DNA from: an uncultured Spirochaetaceae bacterium
GTDB lineage: Bacteria > Spirochaetota > Spirochaetia > Treponematales > UBA12059
Assembly (NCBI GenBank): GCA_938004315.1
Contig: CALKWG010000365.1
Span: 1-13,207 of the forward strand
Length of the DNA: 13,207 nt
Direction: 5' to 3'
The position numbers were made by a program, and so were the translations under genes. The first letter of the stretch is position 1, and each line of letters begins with the position of its first letter. This document shows positions 1 through 7,478 of the stretch, piece after piece. The notes beneath the pieces were generated by a model, which saw only the letters and a list, made by a program, of their open reading frames with translations, did not search any database and was not told the DNA's origin.

Positions 1-12
1 AGCAATTGCACT

Positions 13-51
13 GCAGGGTGATGACAAGCATCGAGTTTGTCATCACCCTGC
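13..51 (-). terminator. Perfect 15-bp hairpin behind the DUF1275 gene
   Basis: Bases 13-27 (GCAGGGTGATGACAA) and 37-51 (TTGTCATCACCCTGC) are perfect inverted repeats around a 9-base loop. The hairpin lies 10 bases past the stop codon of the minus-strand DUF1275 gene, so it would end that transcript. No U-run follows on either strand, so it is not a textbook intrinsic terminator. It could instead stabilise the mRNA 3' end, be a bidirectional terminator, or belong to the same class of intergenic hairpins seen at 5574-5700. Nothing else is visible in bases 1-61. Confidence 0.5.
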
Positions 52-61
52 TAGGGCCGCC

Positions 62-736
62 TTATCGTCCCTGCCGCCCCTCCGAGCCATGCCGGTAAAT
101 GAAGTACGCGAGCCCCGCGACCCCGGTGAACGCGGCGGGGATGGCCAAGACGGCGCTCCCCCAACGCGGGTACAGAAGCCCGCTCGTTAAGCCCCCGGCT
201 AAGAAACCGGCGAGTATGGCCAGGAGGAGCTCAAGCTTGCGCTTAGGGACCGCGATGCCGGCCAGGCTATTGCCGAGCGCCACGCCTAAGTCGGTGAAGA
301 CGCCGGTTAGATGGGTGGTACGGATGACGGCGCCCGAATAGGTGGTGGCCAGGGCGTTCTGCAGTCCGCTAGCGGCCGCGAGGATGAGCTGGGCCAAGCC
401 GGGCAGGCGATGGAACATGGACCATGCGGAGAGTATGGCTAGGGACTCTGCCATCAGGCAGAGCCCGTAGCGGCGTCCGAGCCTCAGGTGGTAGTCGCGT
501 ATGACCGCGCCGCTCACGACGGAGCCGAAGACGAAGGCGAGTATCAGGGCGGCTAATCGCCCCGCGAGCTCCCAACGGCCCTGGGCCAGGGCCAACATCA
601 TGACCGAGGCGCTGCCCGAGTGGTGCGTAACCGACTGGTGCAGGACGCTTTCGAAGGTGAAGACGTTGACGACCCCGGCGCTGAAGGCCAGCGTAAACGC
701 GCCCGCCCCGACCCAGGCCGGTAGTTTTTCATGCAT
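62..736 (-). CDS. DUF1275 (YoaK-family) integral membrane protein
   Basis: A 224-residue polytopic inner-membrane protein of the YoaK/DUF1275 family, whose transport or signalling role is not established. Hydrophobic segments lie at about 9-28, 58-79, 92-107, 113-130, 143-163, 168-190 and 194-214. The family hallmark is visible at about 124-150: SGLQNALATTYSGAVIRTTH followed by LTGVFTDLG. The N-terminal block with FESVLHQSVTHHSGSAS (28-44) also fits. The start is ATG at 736. An AGGGGGA Shine-Dalgarno sits 10 bases upstream, a slightly long spacing. The gene is divergent from the alpha-galactosidase gene over a 130-bp gap in which I see no convincing promoter, and it is followed by the hairpin at 13-51. 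There is no operon partner in the window. The family call is firm; the function is unknown. Confidence 0.85.
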   Translation of the reverse strand: MHEKLPAWVGAGAFTLAFSAGVVNVFTFESVLHQSVTHHSGSASVMMLALAQGRWELAGRLAALILAFVFGSVVSGAVIRDYHLRLGRRYGLCLMAESLAILSAWSMFHRLPGLAQLILAAASGLQNALATTYSGAVIRTTHLTGVFTDLGVALGNSLAGIAVPKRKLELLLAILAGFLAGGLTSGLLYPRWGSAVLAIPAAFTGVAGLAYFIYRHGSEGRQGR

Positions 737-866
737 CGAGTTACGGTCCCCCTAACGCCTCGATGATAGCGCGTCGGCGATGGTCGTGGCCAGGGCGCTC
801 CCGTGCGCGGCCTGGGCCTTGCGCGGCGAGCCGCGGCCGGCCAAGATAGGCCTGGGGGGATAGCAT

Positions 867-3134
867 ATGATCGACGAGATCGCCGCGCCGCGCGGCATAA
901 GCGCCTACGGCGTGGACGGAAAACAGGCCTTCATACTCAGGAACGATAGCTTCTGCCTGGGCCTCGGTATCTTCACCGGCAGGCCCCTGAGCCTGCACGT
1001 AGGCGCGCCCTTGTCGGGAGATGACGCCTTGGCGCTCTTGGACGACCTGGCGGCCGCGGCGGCGCCCTATTCGCAGGCGGTCGTAGCGCCGGCCGCCGCC
1101 GGCTTCCCCGAGCATGCCCCGGGGCGCCTGCCCTTCGAGTACCCCGAGCCCGAGGGCGGCGACTTTAGGACGCCGGCCTTCATCGCCCGGCCCGCGGCGC
1201 CGGTATCGCCGTCGGGCGCAGCGGCGGCGAGCGGGCGGGCGGGGCCGGCCATGGACCTGCGCCTGGTCGGTAGCCGCATCTACGAAGGCCGCCCTCCCCT
1301 CGGCGGCCTCGTCGAGTCGCGGGTCCCGCCGGGTACGTCCACCCTCGAACTGAGCCTGGCCGACGCCGTCAGCGGCCTGGAGCTCGAGCTCTCCTATACC
1401 GTCCTGCCATCCGTCATGCTGCGCTCGGCTAAAGCGCGAGCGGGCGGCCCCGCGGCCCTTCGGATCGAACGCCTCATGAGCCTGTCCATGGACCTCTATT
1501 CCTTCGCCGCCCCGGATTTCATGCACTTCCCCGGCGCCTGGGCCCGCGAGCGCTACGCCGAGCGAGGCCCCCTGCCCCGGGGCTCGCTATCCTTAGGCTC
1601 GCGACGCGGGAGCTCGGGCCACGCCCAGTGGCCCGGGGCGATAGTCTGCGAGCCGGGCTGCGGCCAGGACGCGGGCCGCTGCCTAGGCCTCTCGCTCGTC
1701 TACTCGGGCGACTGGGCCATCCTGGCCGAGCGCGACGAGGAAGGCTGCCTGCGCCTGCAGGCCGGCCTGCACCCCGAGCTGGCCGCCTTCGAGCTCGGCC
1801 CGGGCGGGGAGTTCGCCACGCCCGAGGCCGTAATCGCCTGGAGCGACCATGGCTTGAACGGGCTCTCGGCCGCCTTCCATCGCTACGTCCGCGAGAGCCT
1901 TTGCCCGCCGGCCTGGCGCGGCCGCGAGCGGCCGGTCCTGGCAAACAATTGGGAGGCCACCTACTTCGACTTCGACCGCCCGGCTATCCTGGGCCTAGCG
2001 GAGAAGGCCGCCGACTTGGGTATCGAGCTCTTCGTGCTGGACGACGGCTGGTTCGGCTCGCGCGACTCCGACCGGCGCGGCCTCGGGGACTGGGAGCCCA
2101 ACCGCGCCAAGCTGGGAGGCTCCTTAGCCGAGCTGGCCGACGCCGTCCGGGCCAAAGGCCTACGCTTCGGGCTCTGGGTGGAGCCGGAGATGGTCAATCC
2201 CGACAGCGAGCTGTATCGGCGCCATCCGGACTGGGCGCTCGCCCAGCCCGGCCGCGTAAGCGGGCTATCGCGCAACCAGCTGGTCCTAGACCTGAGTAGG
2301 CCAAAGGTCGTGGACCACGTGGCGGGCGTCATAACGGCGGCTATAGCGGAGGCCAAGGCCGAGTACGTGAAGTGGGACATGAATCGCCCCCACAGCCACG
2401 CGGGCTGCGAGCGCGTCGCCTGGGCGAAGGGCCTCTACGAGCTCGTCCGCCGCGTGACTTCGGCCTTCCCCGACACGCTCTTCGAAGGCTGCGCCGGCGG
2501 CGGCGGCCGCATGGACTACGGCCTACTATCCTTCTTCCCGCAGTATTGGGCCAGTGACAACTCGGACGCGCTCTCGCGCCTGGATATCCAGGAGGGCACC
2601 GCTTACTTCATACCCCCCGAGTACCTCGGCGCCCACGTCTCGGCGACGCCGAACCACCAGACCGGCCGGGTCTCGAGCCTGGCCGAGCGCCACCGCGTCG
2701 CCTTCGCCGGCAACCTGGGCTACGAACTGGACCTGCGCGCCCTGCCCGACGGCGAGGCCGACGAGATACGCGCCCGCATAGCTTGGTACAAGGCCTGGCG
2801 GGCGGTCCTGCACGGCGGCGCTCGCCTTCGCCTGGGACCGGCCGACGCCGGCCCCGGCGGCGAGGACGGCCTGGGCTGGATTTCTGTCGCCCCGGACGGC
2901 TCGCGGGCGGTCGCCTACTACGCCCTCCGGCGCTACCGGCCCGCCGCCCGCCCCTTCGCCGTCAGGCTCAAGGGCCTGGAGCCGGCGGCCCGCTACCTGG
3001 TGCGCGAGGACGGGGCCGGACCCGGCCGCGAGCTCTCCGGCCGCCGCCTCATGGCCCACGGCCTGTACCTAGCGCCGGCCTGCCAAGGCGACCCCGCCGG
3101 CATGCTCTGGAGCCTGGAGCGCCTGGGGGGCTAA
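867..3134 (+). CDS. Alpha-galactosidase, glycoside hydrolase family 36
   Basis: A 755-residue GH36 retaining alpha-galactosidase that hydrolyses terminal alpha-galactosyl residues of raffinose-type sugars or melibiose. It has no signal peptide, so it is cytoplasmic and needs imported substrate. The N-terminal beta-supersandwich domain covers about 1-345. The (beta/alpha)8 barrel starts near NWEATYFDFD (361-370), followed by FVLDDGWFG (389-397) and FGLWVEPEMV (434-443). KWDMNR holds the predicted nucleophile Asp504, CAGGGGRMD follows, and WASDNSD holds the predicted acid/base Asp564. A C-terminal beta domain follows. Length is normal for the family (about 700-750). The nucleophile and acid/base are about 60 residues apart, roughly ten fewer than in AgaA/MelA-type enzymes as I recall them, because the loop after KWDMNR is short. 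The ATG at 867 has GGGGGGA six bases upstream and an in-frame TAG at 861, which fixes the start. Its stop is 11 bp from that of the convergent antiporter gene. Confidence 0.95.
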   Translation: MIDEIAAPRGISAYGVDGKQAFILRNDSFCLGLGIFTGRPLSLHVGAPLSGDDALALLDDLAAAAAPYSQAVVAPAAAGFPEHAPGRLPFEYPEPEGGDFRTPAFIARPAAPVSPSGAAAASGRAGPAMDLRLVGSRIYEGRPPLGGLVESRVPPGTSTLELSLADAVSGLELELSYTVLPSVMLRSAKARAGGPAALRIERLMSLSMDLYSFAAPDFMHFPGAWARERYAERGPLPRGSLSLGSRRGSSGHAQWPGAIVCEPGCGQDAGRCLGLSLVYSGDWAILAERDEEGCLRLQAGLHPELAAFELGPGGEFATPEAVIAWSDHGLNGLSAAFHRYVRESLCPPAWRGRERPVLANNWEATYFDFDRPAILGLAEKAADLGIELFVLDDGWFGSRDSDRRGLGDWEPNRAKLGGSLAELADAVRAKGLRFGLWVEPEMVNPDSELYRRHPDWALAQPGRVSGLSRNQLVLDLSRPKVVDHVAGVITAAIAEAKAEYVKWDMNRPHSHAGCERVAWAKGLYELVRRVTSAFPDTLFEGCAGGGGRMDYGLLSFFPQYWASDNSDALSRLDIQEGTAYFIPPEYLGAHVSATPNHQTGRVSSLAERHRVAFAGNLGYELDLRALPDGEADEIRARIAWYKAWRAVLHGGARLRLGPADAGPGGEDGLGWISVAPDGSRAVAYYALRRYRPAARPFAVRLKGLEPAARYLVREDGAGPGRELSGRRLMAHGLYLAPACQGDPAGMLWSLERLGG

Positions 3135-3145
3135 GGCCGCCGCGG

Positions 3146-5308
3146 CTATATGTTCAAGATCTCGGCGACCGCGCCGGGGTTCGGGGCCGAAAGGAGCTTG
3201 GCGCGCAGGGCCTCCGAGCGGAGGGCCTTGCCGACGGCGGCTAGGTATTGCAGATGCGACTCGGGGTTCTTCGTAGGCGACAGCGAGAGCGCGACGATGG
3301 TCGTAGGCTTGCCGTCGAGCGAGGCGAAGTCCATGCCGCCCGGTTTGAGGCCCACGGCCGCGACTAAGTGCTCCACCCCGTCGATCTTGGCGTGCGGTAG
3401 GGCGACGCCGTCCTGCATGCCGGTGCTCATGGACGCCTCGCGCTCCATGATGGCGGCGAACGCGGCCTCGACGTCGTCCACCTTACGCGCCTCCTTAAGG
3501 AGGCCCAGGAGCTCCCGCACGACCTCTTCCTTGGTCTCGCCCTTGAGGTCCAGGCTAACGCAGAACGGGCTTAAGGCCGAGAGGCGCGAAGGCTTGCCCC
3601 GCCCGAAGCCCAGGGCCGGGGCCTCGGCCTCGGGGGCCGACGGGGGGAGCTCCTTGCCGAGGGAACCGAGCTTAAAGTCCTTCTTAAGCTTGGAGAAGCT
3701 CGTATTGAGGGCGGCCACGGCCTCGAAGACCGCGGTCTGGGCCACCGGCAGGTCGCCGACCGGCCCCTGCGCCTCTAGGACGGGCCCGCGCAGCCGGAGG
3801 GAGAAGGCCGTATCGTCCTTACGCACCTGCGCGATGCCGTCCTCGATGTCCATGGTACGGACGAAGAAGCCCTCCGATTGGAGCTGGTGCGTCATGGTAT
3901 CGGTGACCAAGGTTGCGATATCGGAAGACGGGAACTCGAACTCGACCGCGCCGGTGTCGGCGCCTCGGCTCTCCGTGCGCGTCCCGCGCCCCGGTATGAG
4001 GAGCGCCTTGTTGAGCAAGGGCGGCGTGAGGAGCGCCGTCACCAAGGGCAGGAGGACGGCGACGCCGAAGAGCGATGCGGGTAGCATGCCGGCCGCCAGG
4101 CTGATGCCGGCCAGGATCAAGACCACCTCGCCGCGGGGCATCAGGCCCAGGCCGATGCGCAGGGCGCCGCGCAGGTTAAAGCCGACCAGCAGGGCGGGGC
4201 CGCCGCAGCCTACCACCTTGCCCGCCATGGCCACGGCCGTGAAGGCCAGCCCGCCGACCAGGACGCGCGGGTCGGCGAACTGGCGCAGGTCCACGAGCAT
4301 GCCCATGACGGCGAAGAAGATGGGCACGAAGAACTCGTAGAGCACCCGCATCCGATCTATGATGATGTGGCTGATGTCGCTCTTGGACAGCGACAGGCCC
4401 ATCACGTAGGCGCCGATGATCATGGCCAGGCCTTCCTTCTCGAAGAAGCCGGCCAGGAGCAGGGCCATGCCCAGGGCGAGCACCGTAAAGAGGCTGCTCT
4501 GCCTAAAGCTCTTGAGCACGGTGGCGATGCGCTTGGAGAAGACCAGGCCCAGGGCCGTGAAGAGGAACCAAAGCCCGAAGGCGCGCAGGGCGATCGCTCC
4601 GATGCCGCCCCAGGCCAGGCCGCCGCCGGAGGCCTGGCGCGCCGCGTTCACGCCCAGCACCACGGCCAGGAGCACGATGCCCATGACGTCGTCGAAGACC
4701 GCCGCCGCCAGGGTGGTAACGCCCTCGGGCGTGTCCAGCTTCTTGCGCTCCGACAGGATGCGCGCCGTGATGCCGATGCTGGTGGCCGTGGCCATGATGC
4801 CGAACATCAGGTTCTGGGCGTCCAGGACGCCGCCGCCGAAGACCGCCGCGGCGATCAGGGCGCCGCCGGCGAAGGTGGCGACCACGCCGCCCACCCCGAC
4901 GACGATTCCCGCCACCGAGTAGCGGATGAACAGCGACAGGTCGGTCTCCAGGCCCGAGATGAACAGGAGTATGATCGACGCGACCGTGGAGAACGCGTAG
5001 AGCTCGCCGCTGACCGGCACCAGGGAGCCGACGACGCCCGTCCCGAAGAGCCCGTGCGGGAAGCCCGGCAGCGGCAGCCCCCCCAGGGCGTACGGGCCGA
5101 TGGCCACGCCTACGAGGAGCTCGCCGAGCACGCCGGGTATGCGTAAGCGCTGGGCCAAGAGCCCTCCGGCCTTGACCGCGAAGAGCAGGGCGCCGATCTG
5201 TATGACCAGACCCGCCTGCTCGTCGGCTAATCCCCCGCCCGAGGCGTGGGCGGCCGCGGCGGCGGCGAGGAGTAGCGGAAAGAATATGAGTTTTTTGCTT
5301 ACGGACAT
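3146..5308 (-). CDS. CPA2-type cation:proton antiporter fused to a PTS EIIA-like domain
   Basis: A 720-residue inner-membrane monovalent cation:proton antiporter. A signal-like hydrophobic N-terminus (5-23) is followed by about 12 further membrane segments up to residue 430. CPA2 features include RLRIPGVLGELLVGVAIGP (54-72), GLETDLSLF (119-127), an Asp-Asp pair in a membrane helix (AAAVFDDVMG, Asp206-Asp207, probable ion site) and LMPRGEVVLILAG (389-401). Residues 440-578 are a cytoplasmic spacer with a folded-looking part (455-545) and a Pro/Ala linker. Residues 580-720 are an EIIA of the fructose/nitrogen type with the phospho-acceptor His639 in GVALPHAKID, which suggests phosphorylation control of transport. 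I chose the ATG at 5308 because GAGGA lies six bases upstream; an in-frame ATG at 5392 adds 28 residues but has no ribosome site and would place a polar stretch before the signal segment. It is monocistronic and convergent with the galactosidase gene. Confidence 0.9.
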   Translation of the reverse strand: MSVSKKLIFFPLLLAAAAAAHASGGGLADEQAGLVIQIGALLFAVKAGGLLAQRLRIPGVLGELLVGVAIGPYALGGLPLPGFPHGLFGTGVVGSLVPVSGELYAFSTVASIILLFISGLETDLSLFIRYSVAGIVVGVGGVVATFAGGALIAAAVFGGGVLDAQNLMFGIMATATSIGITARILSERKKLDTPEGVTTLAAAVFDDVMGIVLLAVVLGVNAARQASGGGLAWGGIGAIALRAFGLWFLFTALGLVFSKRIATVLKSFRQSSLFTVLALGMALLLAGFFEKEGLAMIIGAYVMGLSLSKSDISHIIIDRMRVLYEFFVPIFFAVMGMLVDLRQFADPRVLVGGLAFTAVAMAGKVVGCGGPALLVGFNLRGALRIGLGLMPRGEVVLILAGISLAAGMLPASLFGVAVLLPLVTALLTPPLLNKALLIPGRGTRTESRGADTGAVEFEFPSSDIATLVTDTMTHQLQSEGFFVRTMDIEDGIAQVRKDDTAFSLRLRGPVLEAQGPVGDLPVAQTAVFEAVAALNTSFSKLKKDFKLGSLGKELPPSAPEAEAPALGFGRGKPSRLSALSPFCVSLDLKGETKEEVVRELLGLLKEARKVDDVEAAFAAIMEREASMSTGMQDGVALPHAKIDGVEHLVAAVGLKPGGMDFASLDGKPTTIVALSLSPTKNPESHLQYLAAVGKALRSEALRAKLLSAPNPGAVAEILNI

Positions 5309-5320
5309 GCATGATCCTCG

Positions 5321-5573
5321 GCGGGTTTGATTCGCGGGCCTACCGGCGGGCCCGCCACATACCAGCCTATACCCCGCGCCGGGGCTGTTCAAGGCCCTAC
5401 CCCGTCCGCGCCCCCCAGGCGGCGCCTATAGGCCGAGGGGGTAGCGGAGAAGCCCGGAGCCGGCGGGCCGGCGAGGACTTCGGAGCGAGGGGGAGCCGCG
5501 GCGTCCTAGGCCGCCGGCGCCCAGCCGAGCCGGCGGCCGAACGCGGACAAGCGCGCTCCCCCTTATATTCTTA
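5321..5573. other. GC-rich gene-free stretch upstream of the antiporter
   Basis: No gene is visible here on either strand. Open frames exist, but their Arg/Gly/Pro-rich translations resemble random GC-rich sequence. This is presumably the antiporter 5' leader and promoter region; I could not find a convincing -10/-35 pair. It contains many short GGCGGGCC-like self-complementary runs that might fold in RNA, none of them a recognisable riboswitch. Confidence 0.4.
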
Positions 5574-5608
5574 GCCAATATCAAAAGTCGGTTACTTTTG
5601 ATATTGGC
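5574..5608. repeat. Perfect 15-bp AT-rich inverted repeat
   Basis: GCCAATATCAAAAGT (5574-5588) and ACTTTTGATATTGGC (5594-5608) pair perfectly around the loop CGGTT. It is far more AT-rich than the surrounding DNA and is the leftmost of three successive hairpins behind the efflux operon. It could be a terminator for minus-strand transcription or a dispersed palindromic element. No U-run follows on either strand. Confidence 0.7.
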
Positions 5609-5610
5609 TT

Positions 5611-5654
5611 TGCGATTGCTTGCGTTTGCGTTGCAAACGCTGCGCCCAATCGCA
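5611..5654. repeat. Nested double-stem inverted repeat
   Basis: The outer arms TGCGATTG (5611-5618) and CAATCGCA (5647-5654) enclose an inner hairpin GCGTTTGC (5622-5629) and GCAAACGC (5633-5640). The inner stem has an alternative pairing, GCGTT (5628-5632) with AACGC (5636-5640), so two mutually exclusive folds are possible. It is the middle hairpin of three. Confidence 0.65.
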
Positions 5655-5667
5655 GTTTTCTAAGGTA

Positions 5668-5700
5668 GCTCTTTCAAAACCCGCTGAGTTTTGAAAGAGC
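5668..5700 (-). terminator. Perfect 13-bp hairpin ending the efflux operon
   Basis: GCTCTTTCAAAAC (5668-5680) and GTTTTGAAAGAGC (5688-5700) pair perfectly around a 7-base loop. The hairpin begins six bases after the TAG stop of the last gene of the minus-strand efflux operon, so it is the likely operon end or mRNA 3' stabiliser. It is not followed by a U-run. Confidence 0.55.
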
Positions 5701-5706
5701 CCCACT

Positions 5707-6234
5707 CTATTTACCGATCTTCTTGCGCACGTACTCGAAGAAGGCGTTGAAGTCCTGGCCCATGGTCTTGGTCGCGTCCAGGACGGGGTTGAAGTCGCCC
5801 CCGGCGACGTAGCTGGCCAACGAGCCGACGCCGCCCGATGATCCGGCGCCGGTGCCGGCACCGGCGGCCTGATTTGAAGACTTCTCGGTCTCCTTGCCGG
5901 CGGCGAGCTTGTCCACGGCGATGAGTTGAGCGCTCGTTAAAATTTTATCCTCGATGGTCGCGAGGAGAGCCTTGGCGCGGGAGGACTCGAGGCGCTTGGT
6001 AGAGCGTATCTCTACCATGATGTCGTAGAGCCGCGAAAGCTGGTCGCGCGACAGGGCCGCTACCTTGGCGTCCTTCTCTATCTCGTTTAGGTAGCCGAAG
6101 ACGCGCCCGAGGTCGAAGACGACGGCGGTCTCCTCGCGGGCCTTCTGGGTGGCGGGGTCGGAGCCCGCCCCCTGGGCGAAGGAGGCGGCGAGGGCGGCCG
6201 CGGCCAGGGCGGCGGCGATGAATAGGCGTTTCAT
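5707..6234 (-). CDS. Small secreted helical protein with two LTxxQ-like motifs, last gene of the efflux operon
   Basis: A 175-residue protein with a clear signal peptide (MKRLFIAAALAAAALAASFA, cleavage around residue 22), so it is periplasmic or secreted; there is no lipobox Cys. The mature part is predicted helical to about residue 113, with LSRDQ (61-65) and LTSAQ (99-103) heading helices. LTxxQ pairs are the signature of the Spy/CpxP periplasmic chaperone and sensor family, but here the spacing is only 38 residues and I cannot confirm homology. A Gly/Ser/Ala linker (119-141) leads to a C-terminal segment ending FFEYVRKKIGK. It starts 23 bp after the permease stop, with AAGGA about eight bases before its ATG, so it is co-transcribed with the pump. 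It may be a pump accessory, chaperone or exported cargo. I do not recognise a named family with certainty. Confidence 0.7.
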   Translation of the reverse strand: MKRLFIAAALAAAALAASFAQGAGSDPATQKAREETAVVFDLGRVFGYLNEIEKDAKVAALSRDQLSRLYDIMVEIRSTKRLESSRAKALLATIEDKILTSAQLIAVDKLAAGKETEKSSNQAAGAGTGAGSSGGVGSLASYVAGGDFNPVLDATKTMGQDFNAFFEYVRKKIGK

Positions 6235-6257
6235 AGTTCGTTCCTTTCGCTCCGGCG

Positions 6258-7478
6258 CTATTCGTAGCGCAGGGCTTCTATGGGATCCAGGCGGGAGGCC
6301 CTGAAGGCCGGGTAACCGCCGAAGAAGAGACCGGTGACTAGGGAGAAACCGAGCGCCAGCGCGACGGAGCCGGGGCTCACGGCCGCGGCCATGCCGCCGA
6401 AGCGGCCGAAGGCCCAGGCGGCCCCGACGCCGGCGGCCACGCCCAGGGCCCCGCCTGAGGCCGAGAGGATCACGGCCTCGGTGAGGAACTGCATGAGCAC
6501 GTCGCCGGGCTTGGCGCCCAGGGCCATGCGCACGCCTATCTCGCGGGTGCGCTCGGTGACCGACACGAGCATGATGTTCATGATGCCGATGCCGCCCACG
6601 ATGAGGCTGATGGCGGCGATGCCGCCGAGCAGCACGGTGAAGGTGCCGGCGGTGCCCTGGGCCGCGCCGAGCACGTCGAGCTGGTTGGCTATGTAAAAAT
6701 CAGCGGCGTCCATGGACGGCAGGCCGTGCAGGCGCAGGAGCTCCGATTCGACGGCGGACTGGACGTCGCGAAGCGCGGCCATGCTCTCCGCCTGCACGTT
6801 GACGGCCTGGTACTTGCTCCCGCCGGCGATAACGCGCAGGAAGGCGCTTATGGGGACGTAGACCTGGTTGTCGGTGGTATCGTTGCCCTTGCTTTGCATG
6901 ACGGCGACCACGGTGAAGGGCTGGCCGTTCAGCCTGACGCGCTGGCCTAAGGGATCGACGTCCGGGCCGAAGAGATCGGCGGCGGCCTTGCTACCCAAGG
7001 CGGCGACCATGCGACGCGTTTCAACGTCCGCCTCGGTGAAGAACTCGCCTGCAGCCGTCGCGGCGTTCCGGATGAGCGGGTATCGATGGTCGGTGCCCAC
7101 GGCGCTCACCGAGGCGTTGCGGCTTTCGAACTTGGCCTGCACGTTGGCGGACGACTCGGGCGAGGCCATGACGACGCCCGGCAGGGCGCGTATGGCCTCG
7201 AGGTCGGCCGCGCTGATGGTCGGGGTGATGTTGCTCGTGTTGCGGCGCACCAAGGCGGTGCCCCGCGGCTGGCCGGAGTACACGATGAGCAGATTGGAGC
7301 CCAGGGAGCGTAGGCTCTCCTCGACCGCGAGGCTCGCGCCGTTGCCCAGCGCGGTGAGGGCGACCAAGGCGCCCGCGCCGATGAGCACGCCGAGCGTGGT
7401 CAGGAACGAGCGGCCGGCGTTACCCTTGATGCTGCGGAGCGCCATGCCGGCGCTCTCCCGTACGGCGAACAGGCTCAT
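6258..7478 (-). CDS. MacB/FtsX-type ABC transporter permease
   Basis: A 406-residue inner-membrane permease of the MacB/LolCE (FtsX-fold) class. TM1 is at about 25-45, followed by a large MacB periplasmic core domain (47-275) with the usual hallmark GxxVxLNGQPFTVVAV near 178-193. TM2 (282-305) leads into the cytoplasmic coupling helix SVTERTREIGVRMALGAKPGDVL (306-328). TM3 is at 335-358 and TM4 at 368-388, and the protein ends in AFRASRLDPIEALRYE, the typical family terminus. Its ATG overlaps the ATPase TGA by four bases (ATGA at 7478-7475), indicating translational coupling, with GGAGG four bases upstream. Type VII ABC transporters of this class do mechanotransmission in the periplasm rather than moving substrate through the membrane domain. 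Together with its neighbours it would form a split MacB; the substrate (macrolide, peptide, lipid or protein) cannot be told from sequence. Confidence 0.93.
   Translation of the reverse strand: MSLFAVRESAGMALRSIKGNAGRSFLTTLGVLIGAGALVALTALGNGASLAVEESLRSLGSNLLIVYSGQPRGTALVRRNTSNITPTISAADLEAIRALPGVVMASPESSANVQAKFESRNASVSAVGTDHRYPLIRNAATAAGEFFTEADVETRRMVAALGSKAAADLFGPDVDPLGQRVRLNGQPFTVVAVMQSKGNDTTDNQVYVPISAFLRVIAGGSKYQAVNVQAESMAALRDVQSAVESELLRLHGLPSMDAADFYIANQLDVLGAAQGTAGTFTVLLGGIAAISLIVGGIGIMNIMLVSVTERTREIGVRMALGAKPGDVLMQFLTEAVILSASGGALGVAAGVGAAWAFGRFGGMAAAVSPGSVALALGFSLVTGLFFGGYPAFRASRLDPIEALRYE

Noticed and set aside
741..1526. Long minus-strand open frame (about 260 codons) opposite the galactosidase gene
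   Set aside because: It lies mostly inside a gene with intact GH36 motifs; its product is Arg/Gly/Ala-rich with no domain, as expected for an antisense shadow in GC-rich DNA.
5309..5392. Longer antiporter N-terminus from the ATG at 5392
   Set aside because: No ribosome site there; GAGGA lies six bases before the ATG at 5308, and the hydrophobic signal segment follows that start directly.
5311..5574. Plus-strand open frame in the gap upstream of the antiporter
   Set aside because: Arg/Gly/Pro-rich translation typical of random GC-rich DNA, and no Shine-Dalgarno.
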